From positions 4,712,001 to 4,776,000 of the forward strand of contig NZ_CP039371.1 of NCBI RefSeq assembly GCF_005080685.1: a stretch of 64,000 bases of DNA, read 5' to 3'. Positions 7,840 through 17,418 of this stretch are shown piece by piece (position 1 is the stretch's first letter; each line of letters opens with the position of its first letter). The notes under the pieces are model-generated. The model was not told the DNA's origin and did not search any database. It worked only from the letters and a program-made list of their open reading frames with translations. The translations under genes and the position numbers were made by a program. Origin of the DNA: Pseudomonas putida. GTDB taxonomy: Bacteria > Pseudomonadota > Gammaproteobacteria > Pseudomonadales > Pseudomonadaceae.

Positions 7840-9888
7840 TTACAGACTGCTGATCAGAGTTTGAAAGACTTCCTGCGCAGTCTTGATGATCTGCGAGGAG
7901 GCGGTGTAGTACTGCTGGAACTTGACCAGGCCAGCGGCTTCTTCATCCAGGTTCACCCCCGACACCGAATCGCGGCTGTCGGTCGCCGAGGTCAGCACCG
8001 CAGCGGTAGCGGTGGCATCGATCGACGCTTGGCTGGCCAGCGCGCCCACGCCCTCGACCAGCGTCGCATAGGCGCTGGTGATGCTCATGCCGACGTTGCT
8101 GCCGCTCACGCCCACGGTATTGGCGGTTTGCAACTCCAACAGGCTCTGCGCGTTACGGTTGTCGGTTGTGCCGTCCGTGTTGAACGAAACGCTGTAGCTG
8201 TCATTGGCCGCTGGCGAGCCGCTCACCGTCATCTCGAAGGTGTAGGTCATGGCGTTGCCATCGGCATCGAACATCGCGTTGCCGCTGTCATCGAGCATCG
8301 GCACGGTGACGCTCAGCGTGTTGTCCTGGTTCGGCACGATAGTACCGGTACCGATGCTCACGCCCTGAGCGTTATAGACCGTGTAACCCTGGGTACCCGA
8401 GCTTGCGGCGTCGAACACCAGCTTGACCGGGCTGGCATTCTCGATCCCGCTTTGCATCTGCGCGAGTTCGGTGCCGCCGTAGATGTCCAGGTCGGTGGTC
8501 AGCGTCGGCAGACTGAAAGTGCCGGTACCGCTGTTGCTCGAGCCAGCCACGCCAGTCAGCGCGCTAGCGAAGGCCAACTTGTTGTAGTCGGTCATCACGG
8601 TGCTGATGTTGGTCGCACCGGTACGGGTAGGAATGACCTGGAAGCTGTCGCCAGCCGACAGGGCGCCACCGTTGAGCGCCAGAGTGAAGCCGTCGATCTC
8701 TGGCGCCGGATCGTCATCCAGGCTGTAGGAGCCCATGCTGGTGCCGTCCGAGCGCACCACCGTGTAGTCCTTGTCGCTGGTGAACTTGACTTCGTAGTTG
8801 TACGCGGTCAGTGCGCTGGAGTCGGTGATGGTGACATCCAGGTTGCCGGAGCCTGCGCTGTTGCTGGCCGAAGCCAGGCTACGCTGGCTGATGGCGGAGT
8901 CGCTGTTGATGCTGGAAAACAGCATCGAGCCGAAGTCGCCGTTGAGATCCAGTCCCTGCCCCAGCTGACTGTTGATGGTATCGCTGACGACGATGGCCAT
9001 GCGCCCCAGTTCGTTCAACGCCGGGTTGAGCACATCTTCGCGATACCGCAGCAGGCCGCCGATCTCACCGCCAGTGGCAACCGAAGTCACATCGGTGCTG
9101 AAGTTCTGGTAGTTGATGACCAGACTGTACTGCGACGGGTCGGTACTGCTCGCCTGGGCGGTCAATTTGTTGGCGGTGGTGCCGGTGACCAGCGCCTGAC
9201 CAGTCCCCAGGTACACGTCGTAGTTACCATCACGCTCCTGCACGGTCACACCCACCAGCTCGTTGAGCTGGCGCACTGCCTCGTCACGGGCATCGAGCAG
9301 GCTGGTCGGCTCGGTGCCGTTTGCCGAGAGCGCGACGATCTGCTGGTTCAGCGTGGCGATCGACGAGGTGATGGAATTCACCTGGCCGGTCAGCGTGCTG
9401 AGCTGGGAGTTGATGCTGGTGTTCTGCTGGTTCATCTGCGAGGCAATCGAGTTGAAGCGATTGCTCAAGGTCTGCGCAGAGGTCAACAGCAGTTGCCGAG
9501 CCGCCGTATCACTGGGCGTGGACGACGCCGTTTGCAAGGCACTGAAGAACGACGACAGCACGCTGGTGATGCCGGTGGTGCTGTCCGACAGCAATGAATC
9601 GAGGGACGAGATCTGTGTGGAGTAGGTGCTGGCCTCGGTACTGAGCGAAGTACTGGCGTTGACCTGGCTCTGCAGGTAGGCACTGTAGATGCGCCGCACT
9701 TCCGACAGGGTCGTGCCACTGCCGACGTAACCCGCCCCTCCGATACTCTGCAAGGCCCCTGCCGAATTCACCGTCTGCTGGCGCGAGTAACCCGACGTCG
9801 CCACGTTGGTGATGTTGTTACTCGTGGTGGTCAGGGCACTTTGGCTTGCCGACAGCCCGGAAAGCCCAATAGAGATCAGATTCGACAT
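7840..9888 (-). CDS. flgK: Flagellar hook-associated protein FlgK (HAP1)
   Basis: 682 aa, the junction protein that caps the hook before FlgL and filament assembly. The N-terminus carries the rod/hook signature (SQSALTTTSNNITNVATSGYSRQ). The C-terminus has the matching FlgK helix with GVNLDEEAAGLVKFQQYY and ends in QTLISSL. A large central variable domain accounts for its length. It is secreted through the flagellar export apparatus without a cleaved signal. It lies in the operon 10 nt after flgJ and 11 nt before flgL. Confidence 0.96.
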   Translation of the reverse strand: MSNLISIGLSGLSASQSALTTTSNNITNVATSGYSRQQTVNSAGALQSIGGAGYVGSGTTLSEVRRIYSAYLQSQVNASTSLSTEASTYSTQISSLDSLLSDSTTGITSVLSSFFSALQTASSTPSDTAARQLLLTSAQTLSNRFNSIASQMNQQNTSINSQLSTLTGQVNSITSSIATLNQQIVALSANGTEPTSLLDARDEAVRQLNELVGVTVQERDGNYDVYLGTGQALVTGTTANKLTAQASSTDPSQYSLVINYQNFSTDVTSVATGGEIGGLLRYREDVLNPALNELGRMAIVVSDTINSQLGQGLDLNGDFGSMLFSSINSDSAISQRSLASASNSAGSGNLDVTITDSSALTAYNYEVKFTSDKDYTVVRSDGTSMGSYSLDDDPAPEIDGFTLALNGGALSAGDSFQVIPTRTGATNISTVMTDYNKLAFASALTGVAGSSNSGTGTFSLPTLTTDLDIYGGTELAQMQSGIENASPVKLVFDAASSGTQGYTVYNAQGVSIGTGTIVPNQDNTLSVTVPMLDDSGNAMFDADGNAMTYTFEMTVSGSPAANDSYSVSFNTDGTTDNRNAQSLLELQTANTVGVSGSNVGMSITSAYATLVEGVGALASQASIDATATAAVLTSATDSRDSVSGVNLDEEAAGLVKFQQYYTASSQIIKTAQEVFQTLISSL

Positions 9889-9898
9889 GCTTCAAGCC

Positions 9899-11071
9899 TT
9901 ATAGAGTCGTTTGTGTGCCGTTGGCTGCGTAGGTCTGGTACTTGTCGAGCTGCCGGACGATCGCCGAGATCTTCCTGGCATAGTTCGGGTCGGTGGCGTA
10001 ACCGGCCTCTTGCAGCTCAGCGGCAAACTGTTCTGGGTTATCGGCCGACTTGACCACTTCTTGATAGCGATCGTTGTTCAACAACAGGTTGGCAAGGTCG
10101 TGGAAACTCTCGGCGTACGAGCCATAGGCGCGGAACGCCGCCGACTCCTTGACCATCTGGCCGTCGCGGAACTCGCTGGTGAGCGCCCTCGCCTGCTCGC
10201 CCTTCCAGCTACCGGTGGCCTTGATGTTGAACAGGTTGTGGCTGCTGCTGCCATCGCTCTGGCGCAGGATCGACCGACCCCAGCCGGTTTCCAGGGCTGC
10301 CTGAGCGACCAGTACCTTCGGCTCCACGCCAATGCGCTGGGCCGCTTCCTGGGCCATCGGCAGCATGGTGGCGACGAATTCGTCGGCGTTGGCGAAGGCG
10401 CTCTTGCCGGGCGCCAGCGGCACCTGGACCACGCTGCGCTGGCCGCCGGCCAACAGCCCGGCGAAGGCCGGCGACTGGGTCCAGTCGCCATATTCGCCTG
10501 CCGCACCGACCGCTGCCGGCGCACTACCGGCGCCACGGCGCAGGGTGTTGGCCGGTGCGGCGTTGCCAGCACCCGGCACGATGCCTGCGAGCAGGCGATC
10601 AGTCAGCTTGCTCGGCAACGACAAACGCCGCTGGTTGAGCGCGGCCACATCGTTATGCGCCGCCGCGCGCACCTGCCCGTCCGCTGCGGCGTGGTGCACG
10701 GCGCCCAAGGCACCGCTGGTGCCAGCATCGCGGTTGAACGGGTTGCCGCCTGGGCGCTGGGTCGAGGCAGTCTTGGACAACTGGCGCATCAGCACGTCCT
10801 GCAGGCCGATACCACCGCCCTCGCGGGACAGGCTGACCGCCAGCTGCTGGTCGTACATTTCCTGGTACTGCTTGGTCGTCTCGGTGTTGAGCGGGTTGTC
10901 CTTGGCCAGCACGTTGTTGGCCGCGCGCATGGACTTGAGCATCTCGCTGACGAACAGCGACTCGAATTCCTGGGCGACCTTGCGCAGGTTCTGCTCGCTG
11001 TCCTTGTCCCCGACCTTCAACGCATTGAGGCGGTTGAGGTCGGTGTAGGCGCCAGTGTCGACGGTCTTCAT
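9899..11071 (-). CDS. flgJ: Flagellar rod-cap protein and peptidoglycan hydrolase FlgJ
   Basis: 390 aa bifunctional protein. Residues about 1-100 are the rod-binding cap domain (KVAQEFESLFVSEMLKSMR). Residues about 225-385 are the glucosaminidase/muramidase domain that opens the peptidoglycan for the rod; its likely catalytic residue is Glu261 in AALETGWGRS. The two are joined by a long Ala/Gly-rich linker (about 100-220), longer than in enteric FlgJ. The protein acts in the periplasm. It is translated from an ATG with a GAGG site, 11 nt after flgI. Confidence 0.96.
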   Translation of the reverse strand: MKTVDTGAYTDLNRLNALKVGDKDSEQNLRKVAQEFESLFVSEMLKSMRAANNVLAKDNPLNTETTKQYQEMYDQQLAVSLSREGGGIGLQDVLMRQLSKTASTQRPGGNPFNRDAGTSGALGAVHHAAADGQVRAAAHNDVAALNQRRLSLPSKLTDRLLAGIVPGAGNAAPANTLRRGAGSAPAAVGAAGEYGDWTQSPAFAGLLAGGQRSVVQVPLAPGKSAFANADEFVATMLPMAQEAAQRIGVEPKVLVAQAALETGWGRSILRQSDGSSSHNLFNIKATGSWKGEQARALTSEFRDGQMVKESAAFRAYGSYAESFHDLANLLLNNDRYQEVVKSADNPEQFAAELQEAGYATDPNYARKISAIVRQLDKYQTYAANGTQTTL

Positions 11072-11082
11072 CTCAGCCTGCC

Positions 11083-12192
11083 TCAGATCACGATCAGATC
11101 GGCTTGCAGCGCACCGGCCTGCTTGAGCGCTTCGAGAATCGCCATCAGGTCGCTCGGTGCCGCGCCTACCTGGTTCACCGCACGGACGATCTCATCCAGC
11201 GTGGTGCCCGGGCCGAACTTGAACATTGGCTTGGCTTCCTGCTGGGCATTGACCCGCGAGCGCGGCACCACGGCGGTCTCGCCATTGGAGAACGGCCCCG
11301 GCTGGCTGACGATCGGGTCTTCGGTGATGGTCACGGTGAGGCTGCCGTGGGTCACGGCTGCCGGCGAGACCTTGACGTTCTGGCCGATGACGATGGTACC
11401 GGTACGCGAGTTGATGATGACCTTGGCCACGGCCTGGCCTGGGTCGATCTCCAGGTTCTCGAGGATCGACAGGTAGTCGACGCGCTGGCTCGGGTCCATC
11501 GGCGCGGTCACCCGCACCGAGCCACCGTCCACGGCCTGGGCGACGCCTGGGCCGAGCATGTCGTTGACCTTGTCGACGATGCGCTTGGCGGTAGTGAAGT
11601 CAGGGCGGTTGAGGTTCAAGGTCAGGCTGTTGCCCTGGTTGAACCCGCTCGGCACTGCCCGTTCGACGGTGGCGCCGCCCGGAATACGACCGGCCGACGG
11701 CACGTTGACGGTGATGCGCGAGCCATCCTTGCCTTCGGCATCGAAGCCACCGACCACCAGGTTGCCCTGGGCGATGGCGTAGACGTTGCCATCGATACCC
11801 TTGAGCGGGGTCATCAACAGGCTGCCGCCACGCAGGCTCTTGGAGTTACCGATCGACGACACGGTGATATCCACCACCTGGCCCGGCTTGGCGAACGCCG
11901 GCAGGTCGGCATGGATCGACACCGCGGCGACGTTCTTCAACTGCACGGTGCCGGTGTTGCTCGGCACCTTGATGCCGAACTGCGCCAGCATGTTGTTGAA
12001 GGTCTGCAGGGTGAACGGCGTCTGGGTGGTCTGGTCACCCGTGCCATTGAGGCCGACCACCAGGCCATAGCCGATCAACTGGTTGGTCCGCACGCCAGAG
12101 ATGCTGGCGATATCCTTGAGGCGCTCGGCATGGGCACCGAAGGAGGCGAACACCAGCGCGGTCAGCACCAGCAGCGGTTTGAACTTGAGCAT
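11083..12192 (-). CDS. flgI: Flagellar P-ring protein FlgI
   Basis: 369 aa from ATG 12192, the usual FlgI length; an in-frame GTG at 12204 would add four residues. The first 22 residues are a Sec signal peptide (basic start, [12 protein letters not shown] core, AHA cleavage site). The mature protein begins [17 protein letters not shown], the invariant FlgI opening, and ends in a QADLIVI-type C-terminus. It polymerises in the periplasm as the peptidoglycan ring around the rod and depends on the FlgA chaperone encoded at 20096. The gene directly follows flgH. Confidence 0.96.
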   Translation of the reverse strand: MLKFKPLLVLTALVFASFGAHAERLKDIASISGVRTNQLIGYGLVVGLNGTGDQTTQTPFTLQTFNNMLAQFGIKVPSNTGTVQLKNVAAVSIHADLPAFAKPGQVVDITVSSIGNSKSLRGGSLLMTPLKGIDGNVYAIAQGNLVVGGFDAEGKDGSRITVNVPSAGRIPGGATVERAVPSGFNQGNSLTLNLNRPDFTTAKRIVDKVNDMLGPGVAQAVDGGSVRVTAPMDPSQRVDYLSILENLEIDPGQAVAKVIINSRTGTIVIGQNVKVSPAAVTHGSLTVTITEDPIVSQPGPFSNGETAVVPRSRVNAQQEAKPMFKFGPGTTLDEIVRAVNQVGAAPSDLMAILEALKQAGALQADLIVI

Positions 12193-12204
12193 GTCGATTC
12201 GCAC

Positions 12205-12900
12205 TCAGAAAGGCCAGTACGGGCTCAGGAAGAACCGATCGAGCCAGCCAGGCTGGCTGGCATCGGCGAACGAGCCGGTTCCCGAGTAGGTAATGCGCGC
12301 ATCGGCCACGCGGGTGGACGAAACCGTGTTGTCGGTGGCGATGTCGTCGGCGCGGATCAAGCCGGCAATGCGCACCAGTTCCTCGCCGGTATTGAGTGTC
12401 ATCCACTTCTCGCCGCGCACCGCGAGGATGCCGTTGGGCAGCACTTCGGCGACGGTCACGGTCACCGAGCCGGTCAGGCTGTTGCCCTGGGCCGCCTTGG
12501 CATCGCCCTTGGTATCACGGGTGCCGCTGTAGGCTGCATCCAGGCTCAACGAACCACCGCCGAACGGGCTGTTGGTCTTCACGCCACCACCGAACAGCGA
12601 GCTCAGGCCGAGGCTGGTTTCGCTGTCCTTGGCCACCGAGGAGTTGGCGCTCTTGCTCGCCGCCATCTTCTCGTTGAGCGTGATGGTGATGATGTCACCC
12701 ACGCGGAATGCCTTGCGATCGGTGTACAGGTTCTGGTCGAAACCGGCCTGGTAGATCGAGCCGTTGTTGGCGGCTGCCGGCAACGGGGTACGCGGTAGCA
12801 CCGGCGCATAGTACGGATCGTTGGGCTTGGCCGGCGGGGCCATGCAACCGGCCAGCAGGCAAGCGCCACCTACGGCGAAAACGACGGACAAACGATTCAT
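12205..12900 (-). CDS. flgH: Flagellar L-ring lipoprotein FlgH
   Basis: 231 aa from the ATG at 12900. A GAGG ribosome site lies 8 nt upstream of it but only about 2 nt from the alternative ATG at 12906, so the second ATG is preferred. The signal peptide ends in a lipobox LLAGC, so the Cys is lipidated and the protein forms the outer-membrane L ring. The [10 protein letters not shown] and [15 protein letters not shown] segments and the C-terminal [13 protein letters not shown] are family hallmarks. It lies in the operon between flgG and flgI. Confidence 0.96.
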   Translation of the reverse strand: MNRLSVVFAVGGACLLAGCMAPPAKPNDPYYAPVLPRTPLPAAANNGSIYQAGFDQNLYTDRKAFRVGDIITITLNEKMAASKSANSSVAKDSETSLGLSSLFGGGVKTNSPFGGGSLSLDAAYSGTRDTKGDAKAAQGNSLTGSVTVTVAEVLPNGILAVRGEKWMTLNTGEELVRIAGLIRADDIATDNTVSSTRVADARITYSGTGSFADASQPGWLDRFFLSPYWPF

Positions 12901-12953
12901 GCTCATGACCTCACGGTGCTACGGGTGCTTCAAGGTGTCGGCTGATTGAAAAA

Positions 12954-13739
12954 TCAGAGATTCTGGGTAACGAACTGCAGCATCTGGTCGGCGGTCGAGA
13001 TCACCTTGGAGTTCATCTCGTAGGCGCGCTGGGTGGTGATCATGTTCACCAGTTCTTCCACCGTGCTGACGTTGGAGTTCTCCAGGGTGTTCTGCAGGGT
13101 GGTACCGAAACCGTTCAGGCCCGGGGTACCAACGTTCGGCGCACCGCTGGAGGCGGTTTCCAGGAACAGGTTGTTGCCGATCGATTGCAGGCCTGCCGGG
13201 TTGATGAAGTCAGCGGTCTGCAGGTTGCCGATCACCTGGGTTGCGGCGTTGCCGGCGGTGGTGATCGACACGGTGCCATCGGTACCGACGGTGAAGGTCT
13301 GGGCATCGGCTGGCACGACGATGGCCGGCTCCAGCGCCAAGCCATTGGCGGTCACCAACTGGCCATCGGAATCGAGGTGGAAGGTACCGTCACGGGTATA
13401 GGAGATGGTGCCGTCGGGCTGCATGATCTGGAAGAAACCACGGCCGTTGATGGCCATGTCCAGCGGCTGGTCGGTGGTCTGCAGGCTGCCGGCAGTGAAG
13501 TTCTTCTGGGTGCCGACGATGCGCACGCCGGTACCGACCTGCAGGCCGGTCGGCAGTTCGCTGTCCTGGGTCGACTGGGCACCCGGCTGGCGCTTGATCT
13601 GGTACAGCAGGTCCTGGAACTCGGCGCGGTCCTTCTTGAAACCGGTCGTCGAGACGTTGGCCAGGTTGTTGGAAATGGTCGTCAGGTTGGTGTCCTGAGC
13701 GGCGAGGCCGGTCTTGCTGACCCAGAGAGCCGGAAGCAT
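12954..13739 (-). CDS. flgG: Flagellar distal rod protein FlgG
   Basis: 261 aa, the normal FlgG length. It forms the distal rod passing through the P and L rings. The N-terminal rod signature TNLTTISNNLANVSTTGFKK, the D-loop region with NGRGFFQI and the C-terminal NMITTQRAYEMNSKVI helix are all present. It is translated from an ATG with a GGAG site, 62 nt after flgF, and is exported by the flagellar type III machinery. Confidence 0.97.
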   Translation of the reverse strand: MLPALWVSKTGLAAQDTNLTTISNNLANVSTTGFKKDRAEFQDLLYQIKRQPGAQSTQDSELPTGLQVGTGVRIVGTQKNFTAGSLQTTDQPLDMAINGRGFFQIMQPDGTISYTRDGTFHLDSDGQLVTANGLALEPAIVVPADAQTFTVGTDGTVSITTAGNAATQVIGNLQTADFINPAGLQSIGNNLFLETASSGAPNVGTPGLNGFGTTLQNTLENSNVSTVEELVNMITTQRAYEMNSKVISTADQMLQFVTQNL

Positions 13740-13801
13740 GTGTCTTCTCCTTACGCGACGGCGTGGTTGCCGCCAGTGTCGAACAGGGGTTGGGACGGGT
13801 G

Positions 13802-14542
13802 TCAGCTGAGCTGCAGCACCCGCGCCATCGATTCGTCGTTTTCCTTGGCTGCAGTCATCATCTTAATCTGCAGCTCGAACTGCCGGGACAGCGCCATGAT
13901 CGAGGTCATCTCGTCGACCGCGTTGACGTTGCTGCCCTCGAGGAAACCGGAAACCACCTTCACCGAGGCGTCCGCCACGAGGGGCTGACCGGTACTGCTG
14001 TGGATCAGTCCATCGGTGCCTTTGCTCAGGGTGGAGAGGTCGGGCTTGACCAACTTGATCCGGTCGACCTCGGCCATCACCGATGGGCTCTCGCCCAGGG
14101 AGCGAATGCTGATGGTGCCGTCCGAGCCGACTTCGACGTGCTCCTCCGGCGGAATCGCGATCGGCCCGCCGTTGCCGAGCACGGCCATGCCGTTGCCGGT
14201 ACGCAGCACACCCAGGGAGTCGATATTGAGGCTGCCGGTGCGGGTGTAGGCCTCGCTGCCGTCAGGGGCCTGGACCGCGATCCAGCCATCGCCGTCGACC
14301 GCGACATCGAGCTCACGCCCGGTTTCGATCAACGGGCCGTGGTCGAAATCGGTGGCCGGCCGTTCGGTCATGGCGAAGGCGCGCGAGGGCAAGGTTTCGC
14401 CGAACACCGGCATCGAGCGAGCCTGCTCCAGGTCACGCTGGAAACCATTGGTCGATACGTTAGCCAGGTTGTTGGCATGGGCCTTTTGCGCCAGCGCATT
14501 CTGGCTGGCGCCGGTCATGGCCACGTACAGCATCTTGTCCAC
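13802..14542 (-). CDS. flgF: Flagellar proximal rod protein FlgF
   Basis: 246 aa from a GTG start at 14542. The sequence GGGAG lies 7 nt upstream of that GTG, and the protein then begins (V/M)DKMLYVAMTGASQNALAQ, the usual FlgF opening. A longer in-frame reading to 14581 lacks such support. The rod signature HANNLANVSTNGFQRDL and the C-terminal MALSRQFELQIKMM helix are present. It is the first gene of flgFGHIJKL, behind a sigma-54 promoter at 14596-14612. Confidence 0.95.
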   Translation of the reverse strand: MDKMLYVAMTGASQNALAQKAHANNLANVSTNGFQRDLEQARSMPVFGETLPSRAFAMTERPATDFDHGPLIETGRELDVAVDGDGWIAVQAPDGSEAYTRTGSLNIDSLGVLRTGNGMAVLGNGGPIAIPPEEHVEVGSDGTISIRSLGESPSVMAEVDRIKLVKPDLSTLSKGTDGLIHSSTGQPLVADASVKVVSGFLEGSNVNAVDEMTSIMALSRQFELQIKMMTAAKENDESMARVLQLS

Positions 14543-14595
14543 TTCAATTCTCCCTCGACGGACTTTCGCCGCCACTGACATGCTGAGGAGGTGTT

Positions 14596-14612
14596 AGCAA
14601 GTCTTGGGCCAA
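14596..14612 (-). promoter_or_regulatory. Sigma-54 promoter of flgFGHIJKL
   Basis: The minus-strand 17-mer TTGGCCCAAGACTTGCT has the -24 GG and -12 GC exactly 10 nt apart, matching YTGGCAC-N5-TTGCW. It predicts a start near 14585, about 43 nt before the flgF GTG. RpoN control of this operon is established in P. aeruginosa. Confidence 0.8.
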
Positions 14613-14735
14613 AACCCCGACAAACGCTTCACCCCAGCAATCATGGGCCTTTCGAGCCGCAAGCCGTGTAGATGACGGGCAGGTGCGCCGGCAAATCGGC
14701 GGTTGTTTGCCGGTAGGCGGCAAGGTGTTGACGCA

Positions 14736-14775
14736 CGAAAAAACGCCGCCTGGCGCTCAGCGGCAGGCGGCGTTT
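14736..14775 (-). terminator. Terminator of the flgBCDE operon
   Basis: A 12 bp stem (CAGGCGGCGTTT at 14764-14775, AAACGCCGCCTG at 14741-14752) is followed on the minus strand by TTTTTT. The upstream arm overlaps the end of the small gene at 14757-14942. It separates flgBCDE from the next operon. Confidence 0.9.
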
Positions 14776-14942
14776 CGGAAAGGTCCGGCAAAGCGGATGA
14801 ACGCCTTGCCGGGGTCGACCTGGGTGCAGATGAACACGCCGGTCTCGATGCTTTGGTACTTGTACCAGGGCGCCGGTGCTGCCAGGGCCGCCAGAGGCAG
14901 CCCGAACAACAATACCCGCGCCAACCTGAACAGCGTTTTCAT
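14757..14942 (-). CDS. Small secreted protein translationally coupled to flgE
   Basis: 61 aa, function unknown. The start ATG overlaps the flgE stop by one base (TGATG), so it is probably translated by coupling. Residues 1-22 form a clear Sec signal peptide (MKTLFRLARVLLFG, cleavage near ALA-A). The mature product of about 40 residues begins APAPWYKYQSIETG and has two cysteines (in ICTQ and AACR) that could form a disulfide. It is the last gene of the flgBCDE unit, and its 3' end lies inside the terminator hairpin. A Sec-exported protein in an operon of type III-exported rod proteins is odd. It may act in the periplasm or at the surface. I do not recognise a named family. Confidence 0.7.
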   Translation of the reverse strand: MKTLFRLARVLLFGLPLAALAAPAPWYKYQSIETGVFICTQVDPGKAFIRFAGPFRNAACR

Positions 14943-16240
14943 CAGGTCATCTGGAGGATGGTTTGCATGATGGTGCTTTCGGTGGAAATGGTCTTGGCGT
15001 TGGCCTGGTAGTTGCTCTGGGCCTTGATCAGGTTGACCAGTTCGGAGGTAAGGTCGACGTTGGAGTCTTCCAGGGCCCCGGCAGTCAACTCCCCCATCAC
15101 ACCGGTATTCGGCGCGCCTACAACCGGCACACCCGAGGCGTACGACTCTTTCCAGCCAGTACCACCAACCGGAGTCAGACCCTGGACGTTGGCGAAGTTG
15201 GCCAATGCAACCTGACCGATGACCTTCGACTGACCGTTGCTGTAGGTACCGAACAGGTTGCCGTCGGAGTCGATCGACAGCGACGACAGGTTACCCGGCG
15301 CGTAGCCATCCTGGGACTTGGCGGTCACCGCCGAGGTGGCGTTGTATTGGCTGGTCGCCGACATGTCGATGGTCACGCCATCGGTCGCTGCCGAGGCACC
15401 GTTGCTGGCCATGGTGCCGGCAGCGTTCTTGGCGGCCGGAACCCAGTCGGTCAGGGTCAGGTTGCCCAAGCTGTCGACGGTGAAATCGGAACTGGTCGAC
15501 GCGGTCAAGGTACCTGCCGAGTTGAATGTCAGATCAGCACTGTAAGGTGTGGTGGACGTCGGATCGGCCGGGTTCACGCCATCGACGGTCACGTACATGG
15601 TCCAGGTATTCTGGTCAGTCTTGACGAAGTACTGGCTCAGACTGTGGGCGTTGCCTTGGCTGTCGTAGATGTCGGTACTGAAGGTGTAGTTGTAGGTGTC
15701 GGTGTCCGAGGCATCGAACGGGGTTTCGGTGGGCACGGTGTCCGACGAATTGAGGTTCAGCGTTTCGCTCAGGCTGGTGCTGGCCTTGGGGGCCACCGCT
15801 GCAGTGCTTACGGTCAGATCGGTCAGAATACCTTCAACAACGTTACCATCGGCATCCACACCATAACCCTGCAGGCGGTTGCCGCTGGCATCGACGATGT
15901 TGCCCGAGCTATCGGTACCGAAGGCACCGGCACGGGTATAGGTGGTCGAGCCGTTGTTGCTGGTGATGAAGAAACCGTTGCCATTGATGGCCAGGTCCAG
16001 ACTGGCACCGGTGGTGCTGACGTTGCCCTGTGTGAACTGCTGGGAAATCGCCTGGGTCGTTACACCACTACCGACGGTGTAGCGCGAACCGCCCAGGAAC
16101 AGGGAGTTGGCGTAAAGGTCGCCGAACTCGGCACGCGCCGACTTGAAACCGGTGGTGCCAACGTTGGCGATGTTGTTACCCGTGACATCCAGGCTGGTGG
16201 CGGCTGCGTTGAGGCCACTGAGACCGATATTGAACGACAT
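14942..16240 (-). CDS. flgE: Flagellar hook protein FlgE
   Basis: 432 aa, the hook subunit. The N-terminus MSFNIGLSGLNAAATSLDVTG and the NIANVGTTGFKSARAEF signature are classic. The C-terminus has LTSELVNLIKAQSNYQANAK and ends QTILQMT. The central domains (about 150-330) are Ser/Thr/Asp-rich and variable. An AGGAG site precedes the ATG. It follows flgD by 27 nt and is coupled at its 3' end to the 61-residue gene. Confidence 0.97.
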   Translation of the reverse strand: MSFNIGLSGLNAAATSLDVTGNNIANVGTTGFKSARAEFGDLYANSLFLGGSRYTVGSGVTTQAISQQFTQGNVSTTGASLDLAINGNGFFITSNNGSTTYTRAGAFGTDSSGNIVDASGNRLQGYGVDADGNVVEGILTDLTVSTAAVAPKASTSLSETLNLNSSDTVPTETPFDASDTDTYNYTFSTDIYDSQGNAHSLSQYFVKTDQNTWTMYVTVDGVNPADPTSTTPYSADLTFNSAGTLTASTSSDFTVDSLGNLTLTDWVPAAKNAAGTMASNGASAATDGVTIDMSATSQYNATSAVTAKSQDGYAPGNLSSLSIDSDGNLFGTYSNGQSKVIGQVALANFANVQGLTPVGGTGWKESYASGVPVVGAPNTGVMGELTAGALEDSNVDLTSELVNLIKAQSNYQANAKTISTESTIMQTILQMT

Positions 16241-16267
16241 TGCTTGACTCCTGTGCCGATGCCCGGC

Positions 16268-16960
16268 TTACGATCCGATAGTTTTGACGTCCGAAAGCGC
16301 GATGCTCTCGCCACTTGCCAGATTGAGCGTGTACGAACCTGCAGTGCTGCCCACGGTGACGCTATTGACCACCGACGGCAGGTAGGTGGTCTGCGCGACC
16401 TCCTCGCCATCGACTGTGGCCTTGGCCTCGAAGGTATAGGTACCGGCATCCACCGCCAGTCCATCGTTGTCGGTGCCATCCCAGGTGAAGCTGACCGTGC
16501 CGGCACTCTGCGAGCCCAGGTCGATGTTCTTCACCACATTGCCGTCGGCGTCGTACACGTTCACGGTCAGGCCGGTGGTCGACGAGGTCACGTCGATCTG
16601 GCCAGTCAAGCCAGTACCGGCAGCGACCGTCGCCGTGTCCGCCTCGGTGATGACCGAGCGCCCGACCAAGGACGAAGCCTGCAGGGCCTGGGTCGAGGTG
16701 TAGTTGCCGAGCAGGGTGTCGACGGTGTCATTGAGGGTCTGCATCGATTCCAGGCTGCTGAATTGCGCCAACTGAGCGACGAACTCGGAGTTGTCTTGGG
16801 GATCGAGCGGGTTCTGGTTCTGCAACTGGGTCACCAACAACTGCAGGAAGGTGTCCTTGCCAAGCGTGTCGGTGCTGCTGGTGCTGCTGGAGGTGTCACT
16901 GGCCAGCGCATACTGCGAGTAGATCGCGGAAGCACTGGTGGCGTCGGTAGTAGTGGTCAT
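16268..16960 (-). CDS. flgD: Flagellar hook-cap (assembly) protein FlgD
   Basis: 230 aa. It forms the cap at the tip of the growing hook. The N-terminal region holds the conserved LGKDTFLQLLVTQLQNQNPL segment (about residues 33-52) followed by SEFVAQLAQFSSLE. The C-terminal half is the FlgD tudor/FnIII-like region with FTWDGTDNDG. It has a GAGGG site before the ATG and follows flgC by 12 nt. Confidence 0.96.
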   Translation of the reverse strand: MTTTTDATSASAIYSQYALASDTSSSTSSTDTLGKDTFLQLLVTQLQNQNPLDPQDNSEFVAQLAQFSSLESMQTLNDTVDTLLGNYTSTQALQASSLVGRSVITEADTATVAAGTGLTGQIDVTSSTTGLTVNVYDADGNVVKNIDLGSQSAGTVSFTWDGTDNDGLAVDAGTYTFEAKATVDGEEVAQTTYLPSVVNSVTVGSTAGSYTLNLASGESIALSDVKTIGS

Positions 16961-16972
16961 CGGCTATCCCTC

Positions 16973-17416
16973 TCACTGACCCAGGGTCAGCACTTTCTGC
17001 ATCATGGTCTTGGCGGTGTTCATGATGTCGGCGTTGGTCTGGAACGCACGGCTGGCGGAGATCATGTCGGCCATCTCCTCGACCACGTTGACGTTCGGGT
17101 AGTACACGTAGCCGTCCTTGTTGGCGGCGGGATTGCTCGGTTCGTAGCGCGCCTCGAGGTTGCTCTGGTCCTCGATGATGCCCTTGACCTGCACGCCCTG
17201 CCCGGCTTCACCCTGATCCTCGAACAGCGACTGGCTGCTGCCGGCCATGGCGTTCTGGAAGGTGGTGGCGAATACCGGGTGGCGCGCACGGTAGGTCTGG
17301 TCGATGCTCGACGAGACGGTCTCGGCGTTGGCGATGTTGGAAGCAACGGTGTTGAGGCGGGTGTTCTGCGCGCTCATGCCGCTACCGGCAATGTTGAAGA
17401 CACTGGCAAGGGACAT
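16973..17416 (-). CDS. flgC: Flagellar proximal rod protein FlgC
   Basis: 147 aa from the ATG at 17416, which has GGAG 7 nt upstream and gives the usual opening MSLASVFNIAGSGMSAQ. An in-frame GTG at 17422 would overlap flgB. The rod signature RLNTVASNIANAET and the C-terminal NADIMNTAKTMMQKVLTLGQ are intact. The start lies 2 nt after the flgB stop, so the pair is tightly coupled. Confidence 0.96.
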   Translation of the reverse strand: MSLASVFNIAGSGMSAQNTRLNTVASNIANAETVSSSIDQTYRARHPVFATTFQNAMAGSSQSLFEDQGEAGQGVQVKGIIEDQSNLEARYEPSNPAANKDGYVYYPNVNVVEEMADMISASRAFQTNADIMNTAKTMMQKVLTLGQ

Positions 17417-17418
17417 GG

